A stretch of 64,000 nucleotides of DNA from Isoetes taiwanensis (GCA_021234155.1 JAJEKV010000011.1:14921255-14985254); one strand, 5' to 3'; numbered from the stretch's first letter, positions 1-11,222 are shown. Made by a program: numbers and translations. Notes: generated by a model from the letters alone, not told the origin.

Positions 1-199
1 AATTGCACACTCAAAACTCAATGAGCAAATACTTGATATCTCAATATAATCAAATAACATTAACATCCAAAGAATCCATATTCTCAATGGTTACAAAGAT
101 CCATGTTAGCAACTCAATCCTAGAAGCTTCTACCCCATCCATGAGCCACAACAAATACGGTGACATCGCCTTGCTCTTTCACTTTGCACATGCACTCAC

Positions 200-900
200 T
201 GGGGTTAGTCCTCGTGACTAAGTGGGGATCCCCTCGGCTGCCTCTGCATGCATGGAAATACTCGAATCTTGGATAGCAAACATAACAATTCAAAGACACA
301 AGAACCTATGGTGCAACGCTAGACTATGACAATAAAGAAAACATCATGAACATCTAGAGCAAAGAACATAATCAGTACCAAACCATCATAAACAACTCCT
401 GACAATGGGTAGCTCAAATGACCTACATACAGTGCCCCCGTTAGCGACATGTTGTTGCCCAAATTTACATTCCAAGCCCTCAGAAGGGGTGGTGGAGTGA
501 ACCTCGTATCGCGCATACCCTCTCATTACCATCGCCCCGCAATCGGAGGACCTCTTACCATGGGGTTTCACAAGAGTTGATTGACGTAGCAATCCCTGCC
601 AGGAGAACTAACGCCCGGTGCCACAGAACACAAGAACCACAGAGAATCACAGATGAACATGAGCATGCCGGAGCAACCTAGGCCACCGAACCTAGAAGTC
701 CGACCCCGGAGGTTCCAAATACATAACAAATACCAAGACAACCGTGGAACAATGCAAAGACCATGACATGTGGGTTCATTAGAGAATTTACAATAAATGT
801 GCCTAGATCATACTCTTAGCCCTTGTCGAGGTTGCCCATACAACCTAACCATGCCGAAGTAGCTAGATCGATGATGAAAACCATAATGACAACTCAACTG
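200..900 (-). repeat. LTR-retrotransposon-derived repeat, inverted arm 1
   Basis: Read on the minus strand, this segment matches 5915-6600 on the plus strand over about 0.7 kb. Shared blocks include the region around 281-370 against 6415-6510, and the stretch giving GGCATGGTTAGGTTGTATGG near 5927. The body is LTR-like: a GC-rich patch with several short unrelated open frames and no protein family that I recognise. The two arms lie about 5 kb apart in opposite orientation, so they are two insertions of one family, not a hairpin. Nothing coding can be supported in 1-900. Confidence 0.7.
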
Positions 901-2321
901 TTGATGTAGCGTGCTCAAACCACCCCTGTAAGGTCGATGCAGTACCCACCTCACCATATTATTTACTTAAGCTTCCTTAGATATGATTTCAAGATTTTTA
1001 ATATTTAAGTTCCACTTTCATAGCTAACTAATTTATCGAGACAAGTAATGTGGAGTCTTGTACTTCTGTGCTTACAACCTTAAAATCCACAACGTCTTTT
1101 GACCACAACTGTCGGTAAGCCTTGTCCACTGATCCCAGGCTATGCCCCATCTTCAGAAACAAGCCTATACCATTGCTCTAGATTCCTTTACTTTTATTAG
1201 AGTTAAGTTTCATGATATTAGTTAATTAATTTCAACCGTTCATACAATACAAATGCTTATTAATTGTATCACTATTTGCCGTGATTATTCCAGTTTAGCT
1301 CTTCAGGCTCCACTTTCCTCCATGGCTAAGTCTTCTCTTAAGCCAAAACATCACCCAATTCCTTCTATGATTATATAGCTTAATAGTTTTTAATGTGCCA
1401 ACAATGAATCCAAAGCAACAAATTGGCAATTCCAAATATAACAACAAGACCCAAAAGCCAAAAGTTACAGAAAACAACAAACAGGAAGCAACATAGACCT
1501 ATTTTGGGCCCTTTGGCTCTGATTTTAGCATCGATTCTCTACTTACTTACAACCCACAGCCCAAATCGATCTGCTCTCAACCCAAATCAACCCGTTTCAG
1601 CTGGTTTTGATGCATTTTGGGGCAGTTGGGTCGCTGGAGGATCTCTTCAAACACTGCAGAACAGCCATATCGACCCTTGATTCATACCAACCAGCCCTGT
1701 AACTTCAATTTCGGCCCCTTTGGATGCTATTGCAGCCCATTTTCCGGAGTCTCGGAGTTGGATTGTTGCTACCTCAAAGCTGAACCGGTTTTTAAACTCC
1801 TTCTAGAAGACTTAATTCCTTCAAATTTGCCTCCGCCCTCTCAGATCTGATTGCTAAGAAGCAATTTCGGTGCCTCCTGAGTTGCTTACAGATGACCCAT
1901 ATGCATTAATTCAGCTCCTTCATAAGATCATGTACCATCTTATTAACAAGGCCTTAACAAGCTATCTCTGAATCCGGTGTTCACAGCAGTTTATAAGCAC
2001 CCAATCCTTATCCCAAAGCATGAACACTTTTTCTCTTAACAACAACCATATGATCCATAAAATCAGCATAAAACCCCACCTCTTAGAGAAGATTTGATGC
2101 AGTCTTCAAGCTCCAGCGTCCCTGCTTGCTTCGACAATCCTCCAAAAAGCACGATCTCTACTCCACGTCTCCAAAAAGCTTCTAAATTCTTTTCTCAATT
2201 TGCCTCTCTAATTTATAGAGCTTATACTTATTTTTAGTTCCATCCTACATGCATTATCTTACATGCATGTCGAACATGTATATACGTACATGAGTACGTA
2301 TACTGGCCCATCAAGCGGCCA
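901..2321 (-). repeat. Probable LTR body on the minus strand
   Basis: This stretch lies immediately downstream, on the minus strand, of a clear polypurine-tract/LTR border at 2322-2343, so at least its right part should be LTR. The other LTR end is not certain. A weak candidate is TGTAAGGTCG at 926 (an inverted TTACA end), but no good primer-binding site follows it. Open frames at 1423-1850 have no recognisable domain. The region is AT-rich, with an imperfect palindrome of alternating GTATAC/GTACGT type near 2277-2302. Confidence 0.4.
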
Positions 2322-2343
2322 GGACCGTTACAGTCTCTCCTTC
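2322..2343 (-). other. Polypurine tract and 3' LTR start (minus strand)
   Basis: On the minus strand the sequence reads GAAGGAGAGAC followed by TGTAACGGTCC, a purine-rich primer directly before an LTR beginning TGTAACGG. The same arrangement (GTGGGAGAGAC then TGTAACGGGCC) occurs on the plus strand at 9271-9291, so both belong to one LTR-retrotransposon lineage. The gag fragment at 2592-2894 lies upstream on the same strand. Confidence 0.7.
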
Positions 2344-2591
2344 TAAAATTGGACCCATGTCCTCATGGGTCGATCCCAGGAACTATCATGCTTACTTAAA
2401 ATATACTAACAATGGGAAGCAAAATAGGCAACTGCTTTAGGCAATGAGATAGAATCCAAACTATTACAAACCTTACCTGGGATTCGCACTATAGAAGCTT
2501 CTTGAGTACCGTCACGTGGAGCTTCTGCGGCGTAGATAATCGTTTGATGTCGCGGAAGATCCATTATTGTGGCAGCTCTAGCTTCACCACT

Positions 2592-2894
2592 TTATGGCCT
2601 TCGCTCAATAGTCCTATCATCTGCATCACATCTTTCTTCCGGCTGACGCTCCCTTTGATTCCATTGAGGCTCTCCACGGCCTCTACCTCCCCCAACATTA
2701 GGATTGCGATTAAATCTCCCTGCTCCCATGCTGCCAAGTGGGCAATTATTCCTTGAGTGTCTAACTTCTCTACAACGGAAACAACGCCTCTCCTCAGGAC
2801 ACCGTTGTCTTTCCTCATCAGTGAGTGGCAATAACAACTTACTTCCAGTCTGGATACTACTTGTCCAATTCCTGTTATTACTTTGAACTTCCAC
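2592..2894 (-). pseudogene. Gag nucleocapsid fragment with CCHC zinc knuckle
   Basis: The minus-strand frame carries CFRCREVRHSRNNC, an exact C-x2-C-x4-H-x4-C zinc knuckle typical of Ty3/Gypsy and Copia Gag proteins, where it binds the element's RNA. It is followed by a Gly/Arg-rich tail (GGGRGRGEP). The fragment is about 100 residues with no capsid domain in frame. Only about 250 bases lie between it and the polypurine tract at 2333-2343. Protease, reverse transcriptase and integrase are absent, so this is a large internal deletion or a non-autonomous element. The family assignment is sure; the subfamily is not. Confidence 0.75.
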
Positions 2895-2944
2895 CGATTG
2901 ACTAGCATATGGCTCTTCTCTAAATGATCGTCTAATTCATATCT

Positions 2945-4733
2945 GCATGGATATGAATTAACTTGCATGATTGTATATGTAAGTATTTAATGATTGCATA
3001 TAAAAAGCTTGCAAAAGCATCATAGATCTAATGAATTCTAAGGAGCTGATCATTTAAACCATACCAGAAGTGATTGGAATAGCAGATTAGAACCTGAGAG
3101 GTGGATTAAGCTAAAAGTATGGCAGAAATCAGATAAGATTGTAAAAGTTTCTCTTGCTTGCTGCTGTTTGCATAACATGATCCTGAGGAGCTATGATGAT
3201 CGGAAATCATGGAAAGCTACTTGTAATGGATTGATTTGGACATCTAACTGATTGAAATATGCAGAGAAGGCAGAATTAAGAGGTATACTAGCCAACACGG
3301 CAGTATTTTCCTTTGCATGATGCCGGCAGGACGGCATGATCTTGCCGATTTGGGATACTTGAAAAGCATGGCAAATTACCTTGGAACAGGCCGAATTGGG
3401 CCTTGGGAAGGTCGATTTGGACAGAGGAAGAAGAATTCAGGGATTCAGGCAAGTTCTGGCAGCAAGATAATTTGATTCTAGTGGCCACGAACTGACCAAA
3501 AACCACCAGGTTTGCGCTGCAAACAGATCGAACTGGTATGAAAACACCTTAGAAGGCAAATCCGAGATGAGTTGGAGAGTTTGGAGCTGGAATCGATGGC
3601 CTGGAGGCCGGAACTTGGAGCTGCAGGCCAAGTTCGTGCTGTTAACGCACGCTAGGGTTAAAAGGAAAACAGACTTAGAAAAGTTAACGCTAGTTATAGT
3701 TAGTAGGCTAAGGTAAATATAAAGTGAGGTTAACAATTAAAGCTAAGGTTATAAGTTAAATTACAATAGTAAGGGTTAGTTGGAGCAAGGGATAGGTTCG
3801 AAATTTGTTAAAGCTGGAGGCCCTTGTTAAGGCGGGTTTATGCTAATAGTCATAACGACATGAGCAGTCTAATAAGCTAGCTAGTTATAATTTAAAAACA
3901 CTTTGGAATTAGTTAAAGTAAGAGAGATAATAAAAACACAAGACACAAGTGTTCCGTATGGAGGAAGTTTTTAGCGGAAGCATAATAATAGTTGAATGCT
4001 ATAGTTTTAACATCATTAAAGCCTTAAATATGGATATTAACCTTGTTGTTAGTGAATCTTCGAAAGGTGTAGATATTTATCTTTTATTTAATGGTGATAG
4101 TTGGATATAGCATTATTGAGGTTATTATAATTACTGAGTTATGATTTGGCTTTCTCTTGCTATATGAAGTGTGTATTAGGGAAATACTTGATGTGAGCTT
4201 GTTAAGGCATGTGTATGATGATAGTGAAATGTAAGTGGTTAACTGTGATGTAATTCTTTGATATAGACCTCTGGGGCCGGAGTCTAGGTGCGATGGTCTA
4301 GACTCACGGTTTTGCACAGTGCTATGCAAATGGTATTTTTGAACATCGGGCGTTGGTACCGTAAGGTACAACGTCATGCACAGTAAGTGGTCCTCCAATG
4401 CTTTGGGCAGCTTGGAAGGGTGTGTACACACGCGTGGTTACCCCGCCTCTATGTCACTTTGGCTTTGTCCGATAGGAGTTGACCTTGCTCAGACCCAGAG
4501 GAATATTGGTTGCAATGTTGATGCTGTGGTTGCTTGGCTATTGTATATTTGGTTTTTAAAGTTGGAATCAAGTTGCAATGGTTATGCCTGGTATAATTAT
4601 GCATTGAGATTATGCTTGTTGGATTAATTACTTGGATTGCAGGGGCGAGGTTACGGTAAGGCTACGTTATTGTTCTAAGTTAATGCTTTGTGATTATTAA
4701 TGCTAGATATGACCTAGATCCCCGATCCCCAAT
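2945..4733. repeat. 1.8-kb direct repeat, copy 1
   Basis: Nearly identical to 7010-8783 in the same orientation. Both begin at CATGGATATGAATTAACTTG and both end at GACCTAGATCCCCGATCCCCA, where the two flanks diverge abruptly. The interior holds AT-rich DNA and a GC-rich patch around 4260-4500. Open frames inside it (for example 4084-4431 minus) are repeated in the second copy without recognisable domains and are probably not coding. The ends are not TG...CA and no primer-binding site follows copy 1, so I do not call it an LTR by itself; it may be an LTR portion. Confidence 0.85.
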
Positions 4734-5914
4734 CATGCAAAAGTTATGACAGAAATTGTGATGCTGAGTCAGAATTGACTGCACTATGTATGTTCTTCTG
4801 CAGTTTAATTCTTGGAGCTAGATGACGATCTTTGGAGGCACAATCAATTGCAAGGGGCCCAGAGGTCTATCCGTGAAGAAATTCTCAGGTGGGGTTTTGC
4901 TTTTGATCAATTGAGTATGAGCTGCCATGATTAGTCTGCACATGATTTTTGCATGCAAATATGATAGATTATGAATTTGTTGGAGACTCATAAGGCTAGA
5001 GAAGAAAATCAATGATTGGAAACATCCCTGTAAGGCTGATTTTAAGTCAAGAATGGCTGAATATTACATGAAGAGCACCGATTCAAAGATGGAAACTTTA
5101 AAAAAAGGCGTAATTAGATTGGATCTGTCGACCGAGCTCTCCAACGCCATTTTGTGTTCATGTTATGTTTTTGTCATTTTGGTTTTGTGCTTTATTTTGT
5201 TGGTCTTGTATTTGCTGCCTTTCTCAATTTATTTGCATGTCCTAGTATGAAGCTGAGTCCTCATAGATGGAATTGGGTTGCATTCGAGCTTAGCAGCAGA
5301 GGAGATCGGAGCATGAAGAGCTTAGCAGAATAATCATAATAGTAAGAATATGCATTGTTTGATAATTGTCTAACTATGGTAAAATTCTAAGGTTTGGGAT
5401 AAAGTACCTTTCTTAGCTCATGGAGATGGGGCTAATGCTGAGAAGTAGTCTAGCACAGATGTAGAGCGTCAACGACCCCTCGGCATCAAGGATTTTAGCA
5501 TCAAGTTCGCATGTGGATCTTGAAATGGGAATAAGCGGTCATCTGACATCAAGGATTATTGAGATTGAGACGGGTCCACATTGGTACAAGGAGAGCCATG
5601 TGAAGCTTGGGGGTTTCAATGTGACTATAGCATGAAGTACAAATAGTCCGAGTCAAAAGAAATCGTAAGTTTTCAAGTTGTTGCATTGTATTTTATCAAG
5701 AGCATCATAGCTAATGGATTCAAAGTATAAACGTTACGGAACGTTGTATTCCTCATGGGAAGATGGTTTCGAGGTAAGTTTTGCATTATAGAAGATGTTA
5801 GTATCTTTCCTTGATCAATAACGTATATAGGTATTGAAGCTACATCAATGACGGTCGGGGCTCGTAAACTTCCTCCACATGTTTGTATTGTGATCATGAT
5901 CTTCACCAATGAGT
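4734..5914. other. No recognisable gene
   Basis: This lies between direct-repeat copy 1 and the inverted-repeat arm at 5915. Short open frames at 4818-5250 and 5673-5909 have no family resemblance or codon pattern that I can support. A phrase near 5029 (TGTAAGGCTGATT) resembles the candidate LTR edge at 926 (TGTAAGGTCGATG). It is probably more retrotransposon debris. Confidence 0.5.
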
Positions 5915-6600
5915 TAGCTACTTGGCATGGTTAGGTTGTATGGGCAACCTCGACAAGGGCTAAGAGTATGATCTAGGCACATGTTTAATAAATATTGTAA
6001 TGAACTTCACATGTCATGGTCTTTGCATTGCTCTCTTGTTGTCTTGGTATTTGATTATGTCTATTGGAACCTCCTGGGTCGGGCTTCTAGGTTCTATGGC
6101 CTAGGTTGCTCCGGCATGCTCATGTTTATCTGTGATTCTTTGTGGTTCTTGTGCTCTCGTGACACCAGGCGTTAGTTCTCTGGCGGGGGATTGCTACGTC
6201 GATCCAACTCTTGTGAAACCCCATGGTAAGAGGTCCTCCAAAGGCGGGCGTGGGCTGAGAGGGTATCGCATACTGAGTTCACCCCACCACCCTTTCTGAG
6301 GGCTTGGAATGTAAGTCGGCCGGGCAACATGTTTGCTAACGTGGGGCTGTATGTAGGTCGGCCGAGCTACCCATTGTCCCGAGTTTGTTTATGATGGTTT
6401 GATACTCTGGATATGTTCTTTGCTCTTGATGTTCATGATGTTTTCTTTATTGTCATAGTCTAGCGTTGCACCATAGGTTCTTGTGTCTTTGAATTGTTAT
6501 GTTTGCTATCCAAGATTCCAGAGTATTTCCATGCATGCAGAGGCAGCCAGGGATCCCCACTTAGTCACGAGGACTAACCCCAGTGAGTGCATGTGCAGTG
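5915..6600 (+). repeat. LTR-derived repeat, inverted arm 2
   Basis: Matches the reverse complement of about 200-900. It includes a GC-rich block (6180-6380) and the phrase GATCCCCACTTAGTCACGAG near 6550, which recurs in variant form at 8778-8800 just after direct-repeat copy 2. The shared phrase links arm 2, copy 2 and the LTR ending at 9143 as parts of one family rearranged by nesting. No coding sequence is supported. Confidence 0.7.
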
Positions 6601-7009
6601 AAAAAGCAAGGCGATGGCACCAGCGCTGTTGTGATTTTGAGGTAAATTGTGGATTATTTTATTTAAAAGATGCAAAGGGATATTAATTAAATTATCACGC
6701 ATGCAGAGAAATACGTCGTATATGTAGAGATTTTACGGATGGAATACTATGGTTAAAAATAAATATAAGTAAGAGAAAAGCATTGGGAAAAGATTGATTC
6801 TGAGAGGGATTGTTTGAAGGAGCCGAATCGCGTCTTGAGCTCGGGAGGCGTGTTGGAGCCTTGAAAAAAGCAACAAAGCGGGATTCCGTGGGGATCAAGC
6901 CTTACACCAGGGGTTTTTCTAGCGTAGCAAAATTGTGCATGCTGAATTGTGTTGATGCAGTAGGATTGTTATGAAACTTAGTATTGATTTAGAGTTAAAC
7001 TAAAAGTGC
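6601..7009. other. No gene; flank between repeat units
   Basis: AT-rich sequence between inverted arm 2 and direct-repeat copy 2. The minus-strand open frame at 6695-6898 has no recognisable domain. Confidence 0.5.
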
Positions 7010-8783
7010 ATGGATATGAATTAACTTGCATGATTGTATATGTAAGTATTTAATGATTGCATATAAAAAGCTTGCAAAAGCATCATAGATCTAATGAATT
7101 CTAAGGAGCTGATCATTTAAACCATACCGAAAGTGATTGGAATAGCGATTAGAACCCGAGAGGTGGATTAAGCTAAAAGTATGGCGTAAAATCGATAAGA
7201 TTGTAAAAGTTTCTCTTGCTTGCTGCCGTTTGCATAACATGATCCCGAGGAGCTATGATGATCGGAAATCATGGAAAGCTACTTGTAATGGATTGATTTG
7301 GACATCTAACCGATTGAAATATGCGAAGAAGGCGTAATTAAGAGGTATACTAGCCAACACGGCGGTATTTTCCTTTGCATGATGCGGCGGGGGACGGCAT
7401 GATCTTGCCCGATTTGGGATACTTGAAAAGCATGGCAAATTACCCTGGAACAGGCCGAATTGGGCCTTGGGAAGGTCGATTTGGACAGAGGAAGAAGAAT
7501 TCAGGGATTCAGGCAAGTTCTGGCAGCAAGATAATTTGATTCTAGTGGCCACGAACTGACCAAAAACCACCAGGTTTGCGCTGCAAACAGATCGAACTGG
7601 TATGAAAACACCTTAGAAGGCAAATCCGAGATGAGTTGGAGAGTTTGGAGCTGGAATCGATGGCACGAGGCCGGAACTTGGAGCCGCAGCCAAGTTCAGG
7701 CTTTTAACGACGCTAGGGTTAAAAGGAAAAACGACTTAGAAAAGTTAACGTTAGTTATAGTTAGTAGGCTAAGGTAAATATAAAGTGAGGTTAACAATTA
7801 AAGCTAAGGTTATAAGTTAAATTACAATAGTAAGGGTTAGTTGGAGCAAGGGATAGGTTCGAAATTTGTTAAAGTTGGAGGCCCTTGTTAAGGCGGGTTT
7901 ATGCTAATAGTCATAACGACATGAGCAGTCTAATAAGCTAGCTAGTTATAATTTAAAAACACTTTGGAATTAGTAAAGTAAGAGAGATAATAAAAACACA
8001 AGACACAAGTGTTCCTATGGAGGAAGTTTATAGCGGAAGCATAATAATAGTTGAATGCTATAGTTTTAACATCATTAAAGCTTTAAATATGGATATTAAC
8101 CTTGTTGTTAGTGAATCTTCGAAAGGTGTAGATATTTATCTTTTATTTAATGGTGATAGTTGGATATAGCATTATTGAGGTTATTATAATTACTGAGTTA
8201 TGATTTGGCTTTCTCTTGCTATATGAAGTGTGTATTAGGGAAATACTTGATGTGAGCTTGTTAAGGCATGTGTATGATGATAGTGAAATGTAAGTGGTTA
8301 ACTGTGATGTAATTCTTTGATATAGACCTCTGGGGCCGGAGTCTAGGTGCGATGGTCTAGACTCACGGTTTTGCACAGTGCTATGCAAATGGTATTTTTG
8401 AACATCGGGCGTTGGTACCGTAAGGTACAACGTCATGCACAGTAAGTGGTCCTCCAATGCTGGACGCAGCGTGGAAGGGTGTGTACACACGTGGTTACCC
8501 CGCCTCTATGTCACTGGCCTGATCAGCCGAGTTGACCTTGCTCAGACCCAGAGGAATATTGGTTGCAATGTTGATGATGTGGTTGCTTGGCTATTGTATA
8601 TTTGGTTTTTAAAGTTGGAATCAAGTTGCAATGGTTATGCCTGGTATAATTATGCATTGAGATTATGCTTGTTGGATTAATTACTTGGATTGCAGGGGCG
8701 AGGTTACGGTAAGGCTACGTTATTGTTCTAAGTTAATGCTTTGTGATTATTAATGCTAGATATGACCTAGATCCCCGATCCCC
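7010..8783. repeat. 1.8-kb direct repeat, copy 2
   Basis: Second copy of 2945-4733. Most of the interior (for example 7440-7670) is base-for-base identical. The first 400 bases and the patch near 7670-7730 carry clustered differences in which CAG or CTG of copy 1 reads CG or CCG here (see findings). After 8783 the sequence passes into LTR-like DNA that ends in CCCGTTACA at 9143. Confidence 0.85.
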
Positions 8784-9143
8784 ACTTAGTCCGTGTGACT
8801 AACCCCGTGGTTAATGGTGTAAGCAGAGGTGCGAGATGCTCCAGAAAGTAGCCAAGCTGCGGAAAGGCGAGAGTAGGAGTGTGTGGATTGCTAGACAATA
8901 TATTTGCTTAATATTACTATTATCATTATGGATCGGCTTAAAACTATAATTATTTTTAAACTTGATTGTTGTGTGGGATTTTGCCGAGCAATGGCAAGTA
9001 TAGTATTTTTGGGACCTTAGAGCATGTATAAAGATTAAATTCTTTACCTAAGTATGCATGTATCAATTTTCTGAGTTCCAAGAGACGGTAGAGATCGATG
9101 GAATCTCCAGTTACCGAGAGGTTAACTGACCAGGCCCGTTACA
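8784..9143 (+). repeat. 3' portion of a 5' LTR (ends CCCGTTACA)
   Basis: The segment ends CAGGCCCGTTACA, the inverted complement of the LTR start TGTAACGGGCC at 9282, so the LTR has short inverted ends as expected. A primer-binding site follows directly. The upstream limit of this LTR is unclear because it merges with direct-repeat copy 2. Confidence 0.65.
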
Positions 9144-9281
9144 GTTGGTATCAGAGCAGGTCTCGAGTTCGAGTCTCCATGGGTGCCTATATGCATGGGT
9201 AATTTGCAAAGACTTGGTAATCATTGTGACATGGTATAGCCTTGGATGCTCGAGGACGAGCATAATTCTAGTGGGAGAGAC
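9144..9281 (+). mobile_element. Miniature LTR-retrotransposon interior (TRIM-like)
   Basis: Only 138 bases separate the 5' LTR end (9143) from the next LTR start (TGTAACGGGCC at 9282). Within them are the tRNA-iMet primer site, a short leader and the polypurine tract GTGGGAGAGAC at 9271-9281. There is no room for any gene. This is the anatomy of a terminal-repeat retrotransposon in miniature, or of an element that lost its whole coding region while keeping both replication signals. Confidence 0.65.
9146..9160 (+). other. Primer-binding site for initiator Met-tRNA
   Basis: TGGTATCAGAGCAGG, two bases after the LTR end at 9143, matches the standard plant retrotransposon primer site complementary to the 3' end of tRNA-iMet. 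Its place next to CCCGTTACA fixes the LTR border. Confidence 0.85.
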
Positions 9282-9610
9282 TGTAACGGGCCCATGGTAG
9301 ACCGCTTGAGTATTCGAACCTTGAATGTGCCTGTGGGGCGTTCCCGAGACACCGGCATAAATGGGTAGAAGCGACTACTCATAAACGTCTAGACGGTTTT
9401 GCCCAGTTGGTTAAGGGCATGTCGGTTAGGAACGTTACATCTGAATGGAAAGAACAAGGAACTGGACGTCGGAAGTGAGTGGAAGACGAAAAAATCGCGC
9501 GAAAAAATGGCATTATATAGAAACGGCAGTAAAGGTGCCATCAATGTCCTTGCCTCGGAACCCGAGCCCATGCAAGCATACCTAGATTTTTTTCGTAAAG
9601 AGAATGTTCT
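9282..9610 (+). repeat. 5' part of the 3' LTR, truncated
   Basis: Begins TGTAACGGGCCC after the polypurine tract and continues as GC-rich LTR-like DNA. It runs into unrelated tandem repeats near 9609, so the LTR appears cut. Two short open frames on opposite strands (9389-9706) are incidental. Confidence 0.5.
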
Positions 9611-10140
9611 ACATAAATTTGATGTGATGTAGAAACTTATGTGATGTAGAAACTTATGTGATGTAAAACAATTTGACCATATGAAACTTATGTAGACCAT
9701 ATTCAAGTGATGATCAATAGTTCAAGTGTTCAAGAGAATGTTCTACATAAATTTATTCTTTACATTCGAATCTAAAACTATGGAAGCATCAATAGTTAAA
9801 AGAAACAATGTAGACAAGTCATGATTTCAATATAAGGCACATTGTGGCACTTAAACTATGGATGCATTTGAAGATGCCTTAAACTAGTGCATTTGGTCAT
9901 AAGATACTCTAACTAGTGCCAAAAGGCAAATTCCAATAGGCATTTAAAACTATGGAATCATAAATAGTTCTAATGTGTTCTAATTAACCCTAAACCCATA
10001 ACACACTTATGAAGTTAAAAGAAACGATGTGACCATATGCAAGTGATGTAGAAACTTATGTGACCATATGTAGAAACTTATGTGATGTAAAACAATTTGA
10101 CCATATGAAACCTATGTAGACCATATTCAAGTGATGATCA
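9609..10140. repeat. Irregular tandem repeats (GATGTAGAAACTTATGT type)
   Basis: The phrase GATGTAGAAACTTATGT and the longer block containing CAATTTGACCATATGAAAC occur around 9627-9725 and again around 10043-10140. Between them is AT-rich DNA. No gene is seen. Confidence 0.7.
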
Positions 10141-10210
10141 CGGAATTATGGCTAAAGAAATGGAGCTAGATTTTCACGCTTATGTAACAGATAGGTAGTG
10201 AATAAGTTCA

Positions 10211-10409
10211 CAGTATTAACTAGCAATGAGATTAGCTATAGTTTCACGAAAATTTTGCAAAAGGATAGCAATGAGATTAGTTATAGTTTCACGGAAATTT
10301 GGCAAAGTTCACAGTATTAACTAGCAATGAGATTAGCTATAGTTTCACGAAAATTTTGCAAAAGGATAGCAATGAGATTAGCTATAGTTTCACGGAAATT
10401 TGGCAAAAG
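10211..10409. repeat. Two-unit tandem repeat of about 100 bp
   Basis: A block beginning CAGTATTAACTAGCAATGAG occurs at 10211 and 10311. Each unit itself contains two variants of a roughly 47-base sub-unit (AGCAATGAGATTAG...TTTCACG). The open frames on both strands here are products of the repetition. Confidence 0.8.
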
Positions 10410-10580
10410 GAATGGCTGCTCATGGATTCCAGGGTGCCAGGGGTCCATGAACAACCAATTCAACCTAAATTTGTGCATAGGTCCAAGACAACACACACAC
10501 AACTGTGCATCAAGAAGGCATCCCATGCCCCCACATTAACCCATTTACTAGAAATAATTTTTTAATTGCTTATATGTGAA

Positions 10581-10632
10581 GCCCTTTCATTTGGGTTAGG
10601 CTTGTGGGATATACGCCAGCAATAACCATTGG
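10581..10632 (+). pseudogene. Element 1: relic of the gene 2 promoter and start
   Basis: A block of about 50 bases (GCCCTTTCATTTG... to ...ACCATTGG) is conserved with copy A (19678-19729) and copy B (47004-47054, minus). In copies A and B it contains the start codon of gene 2, giving MPATTIG. Here the same codon is ACG (10613-10615), followed by codons for P-A-I-T-I-G, and homology stops soon after. Element 1 therefore keeps the 5' edge of gene 2 but has lost the start codon and the rest of the gene. Confidence 0.65.
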
Positions 10633-11222
10633 TTTTTTTTTCTAGGGTTCACGGTTTTTTTCTGCCCTAAACCTGAATTTGCCAGCAAGAGTGGTACATG
10701 TATGAAGTGATGGGTCCTTCCTATGCATGTGAATTCTGCTAGGAGCAGAAAAGATGCTTTTTATAAATATATTTGCCTAATTTGGTTGCATGGCCTTTTT
10801 GGGTTGGCCTTTTTTTGATCTGTATCAGTGCTATTTAGAGCACGACTTTATGTATGCAATCCTGATTTGTTCCAATCTGTTTTGTAATATAAGTGTTCAT
10901 GTTTTGTATCAGGAAGTTTTGTCTTAGAGCCCTTCCAAATCAAAACAGTGATAATACAAATACACATCCAATCTGATATTTCCAAACCAGAGCAGGGATA
11001 TTTGTTTTATTCAAGAAAAAAGAACAGTACAATAGAAGTCCAAAATTTGACTTCAAAAATTAACTGTTTGTTGATGATTCAGCAGCAAACATCAACAACT
11101 TAATAACAGCATACATCATAGCTACACACAATATAAATCAGACCCTTCGATCTGTTTGTTTCACTTAAAGCTTCAAGTACAGGAACTGCAACACTAACTA
11201 CATTCCAACTGTAACTGAATAT
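10633..11222. other. No gene; 3' flank of the element 1 transposase
   Basis: AT-rich sequence with no recognisable open frame. It separates the gene 2 relic from the minus-strand stop codon of gene 1 and may include the gene 1 3' untranslated region. Confidence 0.5.

Noticed and set aside
3-221. An open frame at the left edge of the window
   Set aside because: It lies in DNA that recurs within the repeats near 6550-6620 and has no ATG near its start or recognisable domain.
4084-4431. A 115-codon open frame on the minus strand repeated at 8143-8490
   Set aside because: It lies inside the duplicated non-coding repeat, has no recognisable domain and is Ser/Thr/Ile-rich as expected from AT-rich DNA.
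2945-8783. The two 1.8-kb direct repeats as the LTRs of one retrotransposon
   Set aside because: Their ends are not TG...CA, no primer site follows copy 1 and no polypurine tract precedes copy 2; the interval between holds no retroelement genes.
9146-9185. A tRNA gene, because of tRNA-like sequence with a GTTCGAGTC block
   Set aside because: Only the primer-site complement of a tRNA 3' end and a B-box-like phrase are present; no A box or cloverleaf can be formed, and the place after an LTR end explains it.
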